Source: Blastomyces gilchristii SLH14081
Lineage: Eukaryota > Ascomycota > Eurotiomycetes > Onygenales > Ajellomycetaceae
Assembly: GCF_000003855.2 (NCBI RefSeq)
Contig: NW_003101643.1
Span: 62,001-126,000, forward strand
Length of the DNA stretch: 64,000 bases
Direction: 5' to 3'
The notes under the pieces: model-generated
Database searches by the model: none
What the model saw: the letters and a program-made list of their open reading frames with translations, nothing else
Told to the model about the DNA's origin: nothing
Shown here: positions 34,481-46,582 of the stretch, in pieces
Numbering within the stretch: position 1 is the first letter of the stretch
How the letters are laid out: each line of letters opens with the position of its first letter
Program-made: the position numbers and the translations under genes

Positions 34481-36501
34481 ATGGCGAACTCTCTCGATCA
34501 CCTCACGAGTAGAAGCAAGCTGGAATGGATGTCCAAGCTGCAGTGTGACTACACGCCGTTGAGGGGAGAGAATATTGCCAACTACGCAAACTTCCGCCGT
34601 ACTTCCATCATCGGTACCATTGGTGCGTTTGACCTGAACCCCAAACCTCCTCATATCAACATAGTTTCTTCTACTCTACTCCTTCTTTGGTTTCTCTCCT
34701 CAACACCCCGCACTGGTGGATGGAGCTGCAGAAGCTCGTTCTACTATTTCATTTTTGATTTTATACCCTTTAAATTAAATCATAGACCCAAGCTAACACG
34801 CTAGCCTTGCGTTCCTTCCTGTGGATTAGGTCCTCGAACGAATTCCGTCGAGAAGATCAATATCCTTCGCCAAGGTTCGATTTACCCCGCTGCGTTTCGA
34901 TGTATTTAATACAGGACGACTGACTTATATATTCTAGCCGGTCTTAATGTTGTTCGCATGAACTTTTCCCATGGCGATTACGACGTAAGGGAATATATTT
35001 ATTATAATTATAATATACCTGTTCTTGGATATTTGTTCCAGTAACTAACTGGCTTGCCTTCTATCTAGTATCATCAATCCGTCATCGATAATGCTAGAAG
35101 GGCAGAACAAGTTCAGGAAGGCCGCCCTCTTGCTATCGCCTTGGATACCGTAAGCTTATATCCCTATTTCTATGAACTACATTCATAACGGCTCGTGCGA
35201 ATTTGGGAGTTGATAGCTTTTACTTTCACTTCTTAACTTAATAATAGAAAGGACCTGAGATCCGAACCGGGAAAACACTCGATGGCAAAGATATCAAAAT
35301 AACTGAAGGGACGGAGTTGATTATTACGTCGCATGACGATTATGCGGAGAAGAGTGACATCAATCACCTGTTGGTCCTTTCCCTGTTCCTCGTGCTACTG
35401 CGATTAGAACCCCCTCTCAGTGAAAATATCTAATCGCTATAATCAGATACGTCGACTATAAAAACATCACCAAGGTGATCTCGAAGGGTAAGCTCATATA
35501 CGTGGACGACGGTATCCTATCCTTCCAAGTCCTCGAGATCATAGACGACAGCTCCCTGCGCGCCAAATGTCTGAACAACGGCGTCATCTCCTCCAAAAAG
35601 GGTGTTAACCTGCCCGGCACCGACATTGATCTCCCTGCCCTCTCCGAGAAGGACAAGGAGGATCTCCGCTTCGGTGTGAAGAACAAAGTCGACATGATCT
35701 TCGCCTCCTTCATCCGCCGCGCCTCCGACATCCGTGACATCCGCGCCGTCCTTGGCGAGGAAGGCCGCGAAATCCAGATCATCGCCAAGATCGAGAACGA
35801 GCAGGGCGTCAACAACTTCGACGAGATCCTCGACGAGACCGACGGCGTCATGGTCGCGCGCGGTGATCTGGGCATCGAGATCCCCGCCTCCAAAGTCTTC
35901 ATTGCGCAGAAGATGATGATTGCCAAGTGCAATATCAAGGGCAAGCCGGTCATTTGCGCAACGCAGATGCTCGAGTCGATGACATATAACCCGCGCCCGA
36001 CGCGCGCGGAGGTCTCGGATGTCGCCAATGCGGTCCTGGATGGCGCGGACTGTGTCATGTTGTCTGGCGAGACGGCTAAGGGCGATTATCCCAAGGAGGC
36101 GGTTTCAATGATGCATGAGACGTGTCTGATTGCGGAGGTTGCCATTCCGTATGTCAATGTCTTTGATGAGTTGCGGAACCTGGCGCCGCGACCGATGGAT
36201 ACCGTCGAGTCCATTGCCATGGCAGCCGTCTCCGCTAGCTTGGAACTGAATGCGGGGGCTATTTTGGTTCTTACGACTAGGTAAGGGGAGCTTCACATTT
36301 CACATACCCCTCCCGCCCGGGGGCCCGCCCCTCAAACCAACAAATTTTCATTTCATATTTGAAATACTGACAATATCCTTCCCAGCGGCCACTCCGCCCG
36401 CCTGCTCTCTAAATATCGCCCCATCTGCCCCATCATAATGGTAACCCGCAACGGAATGGCCGCTCGCGTAAGTTTTATCCTTTCGCCTCCCCCTTCCTTC
36501 C

Positions 36502-36532
<31 letters not shown>

Positions 36533-36823
36533 AAAAATAAAAATACTAAACCCCGAAAAAAAAACTCTCAGTACTCCCACCTCTATCGCGGCGTCTACCC
36601 CTTCATCTTTCCCGAAAAGAAACCCGACTTCAACCAGAAGAACTGGCAGGAGGACGTCGACAACCGCCTCAAGTTCGGCATCGCAAAGGCCATCCAGCAC
36701 CAGGTGCTGTCGCTCGGCGACTCGGTTGTGTGCGTGCAGGGCTGGCGCGGTGGCATGGGCCATACGAATACCATCCGTGTCGTGCCGGCGGATCCGAGGA
36801 ATTTAGGGCTGGCGGAGGCGTGA
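34481..36823 (+). CDS. pkiA: Pyruvate kinase
   Basis: Last step of glycolysis: phosphoenolpyruvate plus ADP to pyruvate plus ATP, cytosolic tetramer. Eight exons: 34481-34622, 34830-34874, 34938-34984, 35069-35149, 35248-35369, 35447-36280, 36386-36467 and 36572-36823, giving 534 residues, close to the usual 525-530. Motifs in order: [41 protein letters not shown], the active-site signature [21 protein letters not shown], and [20 protein letters not shown] with [14 protein letters not shown]. The C-terminal effector domain begins after intron 6 ([13 protein letters not shown]) and ends [14 protein letters not shown]. Introns crowd the first third of the gene. Intron 7 carries adjoining poly(C) and poly(A) tracts. 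Confidence 0.97.
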
Positions 36824-36993
36824 GGTGGTTTGATGGTGTGATGGTGATGGGCCCCCCCCCCTTTTGCAGGGTCTTTTTTCTTTCATGATGATAAATAATC
36901 CAATCGATGGGTGATGTTAGATTTGGTTTGTTTTATTTTCTTTCATGTTTTTCTAGTTAATTCTTTTCACTTTCTTGCTTTGCTGCTTCCTCC

Positions 36994-37038
<45 letters not shown>

Positions 37039-37386
37039 AGTACTTAATGAAAAATTTGGTTTCTGGTCAGTCTGGGATGATAATTAATGGTTCCCGCTTT
37101 TTCTTTTGCGGTCTTTATTGTTTTTTAAGGGTTATTAAAAAAAAAAAAAAGAAGAGAAAGAGAAGTACTTGTGAAGCCTAGCTTCCCCAATGAAAGAAGT
37201 GTTCCAGCTATCTGATAATATATGGGAAGATCGTTTTTATTTCGCCTTCTCTCAATGCTTGATTCCTATTCAATAAGTTATGTTTATACTAGTTGGAATA
37301 CAAAAAATTAAGCCAGGTAAAAGAATACAAAAATAGTTACCAATATCTTGCACTCCTCCCCCCCCCCCTTTTTTTTTTCCTCCAGA

Positions 37387-37431
37387 GGGGGGGGTTTGGG
37401 GTTTGGGTTTTGGGGTTTGGCTTTGGGTTTG

Positions 37432-37433
<2 letters not shown>
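37387..37433 (+). repeat. G-rich (G3-8 T3-4)n tract, G-quadruplex candidate
   Basis: Seven G clusters, six of them of three or more, spaced by short T-rich linkers. This satisfies the usual pattern for an intramolecular G-quadruplex. It is not the fungal telomere repeat TTAGGG. Confidence 0.8.

Positions 37434-37504
<71 letters not shown>
37434..37504 (+). repeat. Poly(T) tract, 71 nt
   Basis: An uninterrupted run of 71 T, the longest homopolymer in the window. It abuts the G-rich tract. Confidence 0.95.
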
Positions 37505-37505
<1 letters not shown>

Positions 37506-38214
37506 ACGAGAGCCTGTAAAACTTGCACATGGCATGAAAAAAAAAAAAAAAAAAAAGGAAAACACAGTTTTACTTCCGAATGCTTCTTTGCGTAGCAGTG
37601 TACAAGGGACATGGCAATGGCATGGTCGTGTGGCTTAAGACAAGAAGAAAGTGGGGAGAAGGGGGTTATTTACACAATGGGGAACTGGATACTGGAAAGT
37701 TTGCCAAAGACAACAAAACGTGAGGTAAAGAGGCCGAAATTATTTTAGGAAATAGAGAGGGAAATAGGATGCATTGTATTTCCCATGCTCCATGCAAGGC
37801 TGGATTGGTTGGGGTTGGGTGGGACGGGATATTGACGTTTGCACCCTATAGGTAGTTCCGGTTTCATTTCCTTTTTTACCCATCCCATCTTCTCCCCTTT
37901 TTGTGCTGTTCTTGTGGGTAGGATAAAAGTGTGGTGTTTGGAATTAGTTCAGATTTTATTTTTTTATTTTTTATATATACATAGCTAGCTGAGCTCATGG
38001 ATTCATTCATTTTTTAGCGACATAACCTCTTTTTTTTCTTCTTTCCTTTCGTGCGTCGTATTCGTCAAATTCGTAGGTCAGGGCGTAAGATGATAGATGG
38101 AACTCGCTATGATAATGACTGTGCCGCTAAAACAATGAAAGAAAGGAAAGCTGCTCCAGGTGACGGTGTACGTGGTTCGAAGAAACTTATCAGGAGAGCA
38201 TTGAAGTGTGCAAG

Positions 38215-41200
38215 CTAGTAATCGTCTCCTAACTCGACATTCTCATCCCTGCTGACTTCGAAAGTCTCTCGCTCCCGATCGCGTTCCCGTCCACGATCCT
38301 TGAGTCTTAGGTTGCGTCTATCAATGTACGTGTGGAATTGGTGCCAAGAACTAATTTATGGTTTTCTTTGTTAGTTATGCCTGTCCTATTATAAAGTCTA
38401 CACCCGCGGGTTGATTGTGCTGGGATAGTATACTTACTTCGGGGCATGCAGTACATATCTAGCCATCGCTTCCCGGAAGCGACTCTTGTATTCTTTCGGA
38501 CTAGTGACGGTTGGCCGATTCTTCCCCCCGCCAGCAAATCCGCGATCCTTAATCCACGACTCTAATTTCTTATCCCAAGTATATGTACGGATGCAATCGA
38601 TGATTCCGACGACGAGTTCCTGGCGGTTTTCGTCAATCGCGATCATAAGTGAGTAGTCCATAACGGTTCTGTCGGGCGAGGAATAACGTGTCATTCCATA
38701 CGCTCTGACTTAGTAGTTTCTTGGAGTGTTCTCGAGTGAACAAGGGGCTCTCGTAGATGAACTCCACCATGTTTTCGTCAAGGAGGACTTCGTTGCGCTC
38801 TCCTGTGCTTTGCACTTTGCGATTTCGCATTGAACCCTTTAGGTCGAAGATCCTTGTTGGGCTCCGGTCGTAGAACAGGTTCTCCATGAGAAGAAGGAAC
38901 CAGTTAAATTCGACACCAGTCGCAGGGTTTTTGATGATTACTTGGTAGAAGCCGAACATCTTCGCGATGGCCGAGGGCAGTTCGTGAAATAGAGCCTCAG
39001 ACATGATTTGGAAGTATGCCGGTGCGAATTTTAGGAAGGCCTGGGTCTCGATAGTTGAGAGCGATTTGAGGATGAACCGATCGTCTAGGGTTTTGAGGAA
39101 GAGTGACTTGGTTTTTCCGCCTCTGGAATCCCATTTCATGCAACGGGAGAGTGACCCCACAATCCGGTCTGAGACACCGCATTTTCTTCGAAGTGCATCG
39201 AATTGCTCGGCATAGAAAACTTTGCAAAGCATCTTTGTCTGGCTTTCTTGGAACTGGTATTTGAGATGTGTTCCCGTCTCGCGCAACAGTGACTGCTCGA
39301 CTTCTGGCTCACGACGTCCATCGGTGGCCTTGACTTCAATTATTTCGTCATGCTCTTGGATGCTCCAAAGCTTATTCTTGTAGTCCTCAGAGTCCAGAGC
39401 AAAGGCTATCAGGGAGCTTGGTTCATCTTCTCGAACAATGATGTCACAATCTGCGAAAACGTGGTCGGAATCGCTGAGAGGGTATTCGAGCGGGGCCCAA
39501 CCGCTGGCGGAGCGTTCGGCCCAGAAGTTCGTTAACACTTTAAGCAGCGAGGTTCGTTCATATTTCGGCAACTCCTTTAAATCAAGTTCATCAGGTGACA
39601 GCTTATTTGCTTCTTCAGCGGAGTCAACAATCTGTAGTTCGTCCAGCAGGCTTTGTTCGCCATCACTGTGCTCCTCTTCTCCTGCCCCTTCGCCCTCTGC
39701 CTCTGATAGAGCTTGCCCAGCTTCTTGCACACTTTCTTCTGATTTTCTGGATACCTCCTCTGGTTGGTCCTTGGCCTCTTCTAAACTTTCTGCAGGCTGA
39801 GCAGGTTTCGCCATGTCGCTGATCAACGTGGTTGATTCCTTTGAAGTAGCAGCAGATGGCTGGCTTGACAAGAAGTCCTCGTCTGATGGATCCCGTTCCT
39901 CAACTGCATCTCTCACGTTCTTGTAAACTTCTACGATCGGATTTGAGGATGCCATGGGATACGCGCGAGAATGCTTTCTTTGCAATGCTCGCTGTTGCCG
40001 TTCCCTCAGACGTTCTTTTTCAAATTCCCGGCTGAGTTGTTCAAAATGTTTTGCGAGATTAGAAACGCGCGAGCTCCTGGTTTGTACTGAGCGCGGTATC
40101 AGGGAGTGATGACTAGAAGTGAGCTTATTAGATTTTAAAGAGGGCAAGCCTAAGCGCTCCGAAAGCCTCTTTTCAGTCCCTTTCGTTTTTGAGCCATTGT
40201 TTTGTTCTACCTGCTTCTCGGTCTTTTTAGGACTTGAACCGCCGGTTGATGACCTTTGCAGGAGTTGCACTCCAGACGCATTGCTATTCTCATTATGAAT
40301 ATAACCTGATTGCGACTGTGCTCTAAGTAAGGGCGGAGATTTTCCGCTTGGGCCTTTTCGAGTCGATCTATCCGCTGGCCTTGGTATACCAGAGGGTCTA
40401 GGTGTTTGAGGTGCGCGTATGGCAGGATGTTCAGCGCTATCTTCGCTGCACCTCTCCCCTTGGGCTTTGGCCTGGGTTTCGGTCTGGGTTTCATTTGAAT
40501 CAATTGGTAGCAGCTCCGAAGCCGAACGGACATTTTCATCAACCGCAGGTTGACCTCCAGTATTATTTTCAGCTAAAGGTGGGGAGATGGGCTCAATCTG
40601 ACAACTAGAATTTTCCTCCTCGCCATGGGGAGAGGTAGGCAGGTGTAACAGTCGAACATCTTCCTCTGTGGGAATCGCTGTCTCTGGGAGCTTCATAGGT
40701 CCCTGTTTCTCGATGTTTGCAAGAGTGGGAGAATGAAGCCGCTCCGGACTTTCAACATCTCTATTTCGCTTACTTGAATGCTCTTCCACTACCGAAGCGA
40801 GAACACTCTTAGCCTCTTGAGGAGATAGTGTCATCCTTCTCGCTAATTTTGGGCTTTCCGCCAATGGTGAAGTAGTTGTGCCATCTGCCTCCTCTGCCTC
40901 AATAGGGGTCGTTGCTGCCGTTTCGTCAGTAGAAGCGAAGGAAGTGACAGAAACGTCTTTATCGAGGAATATCCTTTTGAGTTGTAATGTTGCCAATCGC
41001 CGAATATCTTTTTCGGAGGGGAAGAAGTTCCGCTCAAATTCTGCGAACGTCGCATCCCACTCCACCGCCTTCTCTTGCGTTCCATGAATCACCCTATTCA
41101 GTGGGACAATTTCCCAGTATCGTGAATTCATGTATAGTTCTTGATGCTGTTTAATGAGGGCTAGATGCTCGTCATTCGCCCGTTTTGTGAGGGCTTCAAT

Positions 41201-44200
41201 TTCTTGCCTGCAATTCTCAGCCATTTCTGGTATGACACTGTTAACGTTAATACTTTTCAACCTGGCCTTGACGGATAACATGAATCGATTCAAGCGCTTT
41301 TCAGCTTGCATGTAAATCTCGTTTCGGAGTCTGAGATCTTTATCAACCTTCCACGTAACGCGGGGTCGCGGGACAATTATTTCAAGCAGGTTGATAGGGT
41401 CATAATGAATACGAATAGCCACATCTTTGAAACCAAAATATCGAAGGTGATCGCGATGCAAGTCATGCGGACAGACACCGGCGCGTGCATGTAAATTACC
41501 ACACCAAAATGATAATTCAAGATATTTTCCAAAAGAATATCTCCAAGTGCTTTCCGACATAGGAATAGCTGGTGTTTCGTTGCCACAGATCTTGCAACAA
41601 CTCCACATTAAAATCACGTCCTGCAATCCGCGGAGTTTGGATGGATGTGGCTGTACAATGACAGTAACCTGGGCTTCACCATGTACATACTGTCGGTGAT
41701 GGCTAAACATCCGTTCGTCACAGCCATTTACGTCACAGACATCGTTGGCGCTCAGGCAAAGTTCCTCGACGTACTGACCTAGTGTGAAATCCGCTTCGAA
41801 TATCCTGTCTGATTCGTGCTCATTGTAGAATCCAAGCGCAAATATGTCCGGACCGGCACACGGAACAGAAGTTGTGGTACAAACAAGGCTGTGAAGCACG
41901 ACAATATTTTGATGGGCGTAGGGATCAAACAAGTTGTCGTTTCCGGAGATATAGGTTTCCCACTGCCTCTTTTGTGTTTGGTAGTTATGGAGCGCTCTGT
42001 CATATTCTGCATCGTGAACGGCATGGAGCACTTCCTTTACTTTGGCTGGAGCACCAGAGAGGGATTCATGGATCATCTCGGGAGTGATGAGAACAAATTT
42101 TTGAGATTTTGCTTTGTCGTCATTTAACTGCTCGGTTGAGAAGTCCTGATCACGGAGCCGTTTGAGATATGCAAGCTGTCTCTCAAGTTCTCTCGCCCGC
42201 ATGAGAAGGTATGGAGGCATGAATTTTACGAATGGGGATGCGGAGAGGATTTTTGTTTGATGCTTCTCGACCATATCTTCATAGAAGGCAGGCTCAGTAG
42301 TAGAATTGGAGTTATTCTTTCCACTAGAAGCGTCCGTAGTGGTGTCACTGACAGAAATCGAGCCTTGGGATGCTACAGGTTCTTCCGCCGGTTTTGCTCC
42401 GTCAGTGATGGCTGACTGGGAGCTGGTTGGAGTGTTGTAATTGTGTGTTGTAGTTCTCGAATCGCTGCGTTGTCCGGTCCCATCTGTCATGCTAGAGGCG
42501 GCACTTGTTTTGGCCGTTGATGTTGTATCCGGAGGCGAGGAAGGTATTTTCGCAAACTCGTCCCTCATAAGACAGGTCTCCAACTTCAAATTGTATACAA
42601 CATAGACCATGAATTCCGTAATCCGTTTAATCTTCATGAGGAGGTCATTTTCAGCACCACGTAGGACAATTGTGCATCCCAATTCCTTCGGGCAGCCAGA
42701 TATATACATGTAAGTCTTCTTGCGGTTTTTATGGACATACGTTTTGACATCGAAGCTACCGCATTTGCCGGGGTACGATGGATTGGTGGCTAGCCTATCC
42801 ATAGATGTAATAATCCTAGTTTGGGTACACCTAGATACTGCCTCAATTACCGAAGGCTTAACATTGTAAGCAGTGGCGATATTTGCTTTTTCCAATAACT
42901 GAAGCGCTAACCCAGAAACATTCTTTTCGACAAGAAGAAGATTAGGTTTGAGGGACGATATTCTATTGACCAAATTCTCGAGGAATTCACGTTCTTGACG
43001 AATGACAGGCTCTAGACTCATGAAATGCTGCTGCTGGCGTGCATATTCCAGTGGAAATGTAATGATAAGGATATTTGGTCTGGAAATACTGCGCGGCATA
43101 CTTTTCAGAGCTAGGTTTTTCGTAAAAACCAGGCCAGACACGTAGGATGTATCCCCAGGTCGGCCCCCAGGTATCTTTTTCAGCTTCACGTAGTGACGTA
43201 TATCCATCGCATCACCTTGTTGAACGTTAGGCTCTACATCATCCGTGGCTTTGAGAAGGATCGGTAATAGAGCAGTTTCCCAAGAATTGGAATGAGGAAT
43301 ATGATCATCTTTCAGAAGTTGCCGAAGGAGTTTGCGAACGTGGTCCATACTGGCTCGATTGAGTTCAACTGCAGGTGCGCCAGCCCTCTCATTGAGGAGC
43401 TTCTGGTCATCTTGAATCCGGCGGAGGCCGGCGATCCCTGCATAGATAGGGTTGGTGCGGGTTGATCATGGTGGAAGTACATGGGCTGGTTATCTTTCGA
43501 AGTGCGCGGGGATAGGGCCTGGTGGATGCTGCTCGCAACACTCAAATTACGCCGGCGCCCAGAACGCGGCAGATTCACTGCTCTCGAGCTACTGACGCTC
43601 GTATCGTCGCCATCGCGGGACGGGTACAATGCTGATATTCCGGACCGCTCACCCAAACGAGAACGACTCTTTCTGACGGCTGCAAGAAGGCCACCGAAAG
43701 ACGCTTTCTCACTTTCGCCACCACTTTTAGAGAGACCGCCATCTGAGACAACCGCGAATAAGTTCGATTGTTCATCACCACTTGAAGCATCATCTGACAG
43801 GTACTGGGCAAGATCTGGATCAATAATGTTATCCCGGTGGAAGGCTGGAAGCCTGGATTCGCGGCTCATATCATCTGCAGCGCGACGCTGGAATGGGGCT
43901 CTATCCTCGTGGTAGGATTTGAAGCTGCGAATATATTGATGCCGAGAATGATGACGTTTATGGCTAATGGAATGTGGCCTTCCATTCATCGACGATTTCA
44001 GCGATCGCGACGAAGACGGCCTCGCAAGTTGGCGATCGGAATCAAATTCAAGGATGGCGGAACGTCGATTATTCCCGTCACCGGTACGTCGAGTTGCAGG
44101 TATGGCCATGGTGGGAGTCTTTAGCACATGATCAACCGATTGAGACACGACAGACGAAGCATCGTCGTCGGCCACGCTCAGGCGGGATATATTCCCATTG

Positions 44201-45966
44201 GAAATAGCATGGGGGCTCCGGGGATTTATAACAATAGGGCTCATGTCATCTCCAGATAGATCTGATGAATCATCCTGGTAAGCGATAATTTTACTCTCAC
44301 AAGGTCTGCAAACCCGTATCGAGCCGGAATTTCCGAAATCAGCGCCTGGTATTAGAGAGGTACATTTCGCATCGAAAATCTGGCCGCAAGTGCGGCAGTG
44401 GTGTTTCCTTCTGAATGTGGAAAAAGGTTCACCACAATGGAAGCAATCCTTAGCATTTTCATCACGCATCCAGAATTCCTTGCTGAGAAGCTTGCTCCGG
44501 AAAGGCGGTGCCTCCTGCCGAGTTTGGGGAGGAGGGAATTTTCTTGCTCGGGCATCAAGGCCGTCATGATCAGCGCGGAACGAAATATGCACAGGGGTCG
44601 ATGTGGACTGATGGCCATTTGACTCTGAGGACGACATCCTTGAGGGTCCAAAACCAAGTAGGCGCGATTGACTGATTTTGGAGGTGGCCTTCGCCTGGCG
44701 ATCCTTGAATGAGGCCTTAGATGAGTGCGCGGATGATGGTTCTTTGTCGGTCATGGTGAGCGACGTTGCTAGTGTCGTAGGTGTTCTGCCTTCGTGGGTG
44801 GAACTATCTGTGGTCGAGAGTTTTGAAACGCTGTTCGTGACGTTAGTTGGAGCTGGGGAGTGATCGTTCGAGATCGACTTATTAGAGTTTCCAGGTTGGC
44901 TGTCCCTACGAGAGGGTTGCATATCGTGCGTTCCATCGATCGATGCTCTCCAAGCAGATCTTGAGAAAGATGTATCGAGTTCAGCTAGACCATGTCGATC
45001 CCCAGTTGCAGAACGTAACTTTGGAGACGCTGCGCGTTCAATGTTAACGCTTTCTGGCAAGCGACTTTCTCGAAAAGATTCATTGTTGTTGTGCCGTGCT
45101 ATTAAAACAGGTGAATATGACTGTCGACTCGGTGCTGACTCCTGCTGCGACTGCGACTGGGTAGCGGTAGTGTGAATCGAACTATCCCGTCTCTCTGAAC
45201 TTGAAGATTCGACATTCTGCATTATACTGGACGCGATGCTCCCAGAGCCGCTTCTACTGTGAAACGGAATATCCTTCATGGCGTTCACGTTTATTTCAGT
45301 CACTGTTGGATCAGCCACCCCTGAACTGGCCATGGTTAGAGGGGCAATCGGGGATTTCAACGATCCACCAATCGGTCCTGATGCTTTTGACGATACACTG
45401 GCAGGCTTGGAGGACAATCGTGACGACTTCCCTGTAGAGTGAGTTGTCGACCCTTCTTGTATTGGAGGGAAGGTGCCTAGAACCGGAGACTGGGATTTGG
45501 ATGAGTTCGCAAGAGATGGTTGCACTTCGGCAGATCCTGTAGTTGCTTGTCCCGATATGTTTGAGGGAAACGAAGACGAGGTAGGGCTCCTAACTGCTGG
45601 TGTCTCTGCTGGTGTTATGTCAGATTGTCTTGAAGAGCCGCCAACCATATCTTTAACACCGCCCACGGAAGCTCGAAACCGATTATAAAGACCGCTAAGG
45701 CCGCCTTGCAAATCTCCCACTATGCCCTTGTTGTCCGTTGCTGAGGAGGTAGTAGGCGGGCTGGTAAGTTCATAGAAGACTGTGAGCTCGTCTGATTGGC
45801 AAGCGGCATTGTGTATCTGGTTTAAAGCTTCATTTCGATGTTCCCGTTCCGCCTGCGAGCTCATCGATGCAAGGGAGCCCCGTCGCGATGGTCGACCAAG
45901 TGGAAGAAATATGGAGGACGCGGAGGGGCTGGAGTTCCCCTGTGATTTTTGAGAAGCCATGTCCAT
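38215..45966 (-). CDS. FAB1: 1-phosphatidylinositol-3-phosphate 5-kinase, two apparent frameshifts
   Basis: Makes PI(3,5)P2 on vacuole/endosome membranes. About 2,540 residues: a Ser-rich N-terminus; a FYVE zinc finger near residues 497-560 ([28 protein letters not shown]) binding PI3P; a CCT/chaperonin-like domain from about 960; a Cys-rich central region; and the C-terminal PIP-kinase domain ([20 protein letters not shown], then [12 protein letters not shown]). The last exon (38317-38215) follows a 120-nt intron with a GTAAGT donor. Two single-base breaks interrupt the frame. Near 43450-43465 the frame must shift to reach [12 protein letters not shown]; near 38665 an extra base separates LARQN from VMDYSLM. 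No intron fits the second break. The start is the ATG at 45966 or 45960; upstream residues to 46065 look non-coding. Confidence 0.9.
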
Positions 45967-46582
45967 ACTAAACACGCTTGTATCCAAACTAAAAAGCAAA
46001 AGACGTCCTGGTCTGATCAAACAAAAGCCCCTCCTCGTACATGGTGGATAGTTGCAATGGCCCAAAGCTTATTCCATCGTTTGGTCGTCTATCTTAGTAA
46101 AGGAGACGTGACTATTCCGAGTATAGTGCGCAGATAACGGACGCATGCAAGACACGCAGAAACAGCTAAATCGAGGTGGAGAGAATCGACGGTCGTGGTC
46201 ATCTCTGGGATCATACTTGCTGCCGCCTGGATGCCAACTCAACGTCGATGATCAACAAGAAGACGTCACAATCCGAGCTCACGACCGACCACAACCGAAG
46301 CAGCCAATGGGAGAGCGCCGTTGGAGCTGAGTCAGCCTGTGCAGATGACTAACTCGATTCTGCCAAAGCGGTGAGGAACGCGTGGTTACAATGGGGGTTG
46401 ATTTAGCCCGATTTAGAAAGCATTGATCCGAAGAAACTCTCGCAGCGAAGAGCCAACTGTGAACTCTGTCAATCGGGTGTTTTATTTGGATGTGTTGAGA
46501 ATTTTTTTTTAACCATTTTACAAACTATGAATTGGCAACAATCGAGGATTAGTTATGTCCTACGATTCTGTTCAGCTCCAGC
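45967..46582. promoter_or_regulatory. Divergent promoter between FAB1 and the shelterin-like gene
   Basis: A 0.6-kb spacer that must serve both start codons. It has normal base composition, a CCAAT box on the plus strand (AGCCAATGGG at about 46301) and a T run at 46501-46510 close to the plus-strand gene. No gene is seen. Confidence 0.5.

Larger units (their letters stand above)
36824..38214. repeat. Convergent intergenic region rich in homopolymers
   Basis: About 1.4 kb between the converging pyruvate kinase and FAB1 genes. It holds a 39-nt poly(A) run at 36995-37033, a C run at about 37361-37371, G clusters separated by T at 37387-37433, a 71-nt poly(T) run at 37434-37504 and an A run at about 37538-37556. 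Open frames here only translate homopolymers. No gene is seen. Confidence 0.85.

Noticed and set aside
35456..36058. 200-codon antisense frame in the pyruvate kinase gene
   Set aside because: Lies wholly inside the strongly biased coding exon 6.
37387..37433. Telomeric repeat
   Set aside because: Units are GGGTTT-like but irregular, lack the TTAGGG unit, and lie between genes in mid-window.
43312..43400. Separate start of a second gene at the Met in RASMDHVRK (43348)
   Set aside because: The frame is open and conserved-looking upstream of this Met, and both halves belong to one FAB1 protein.
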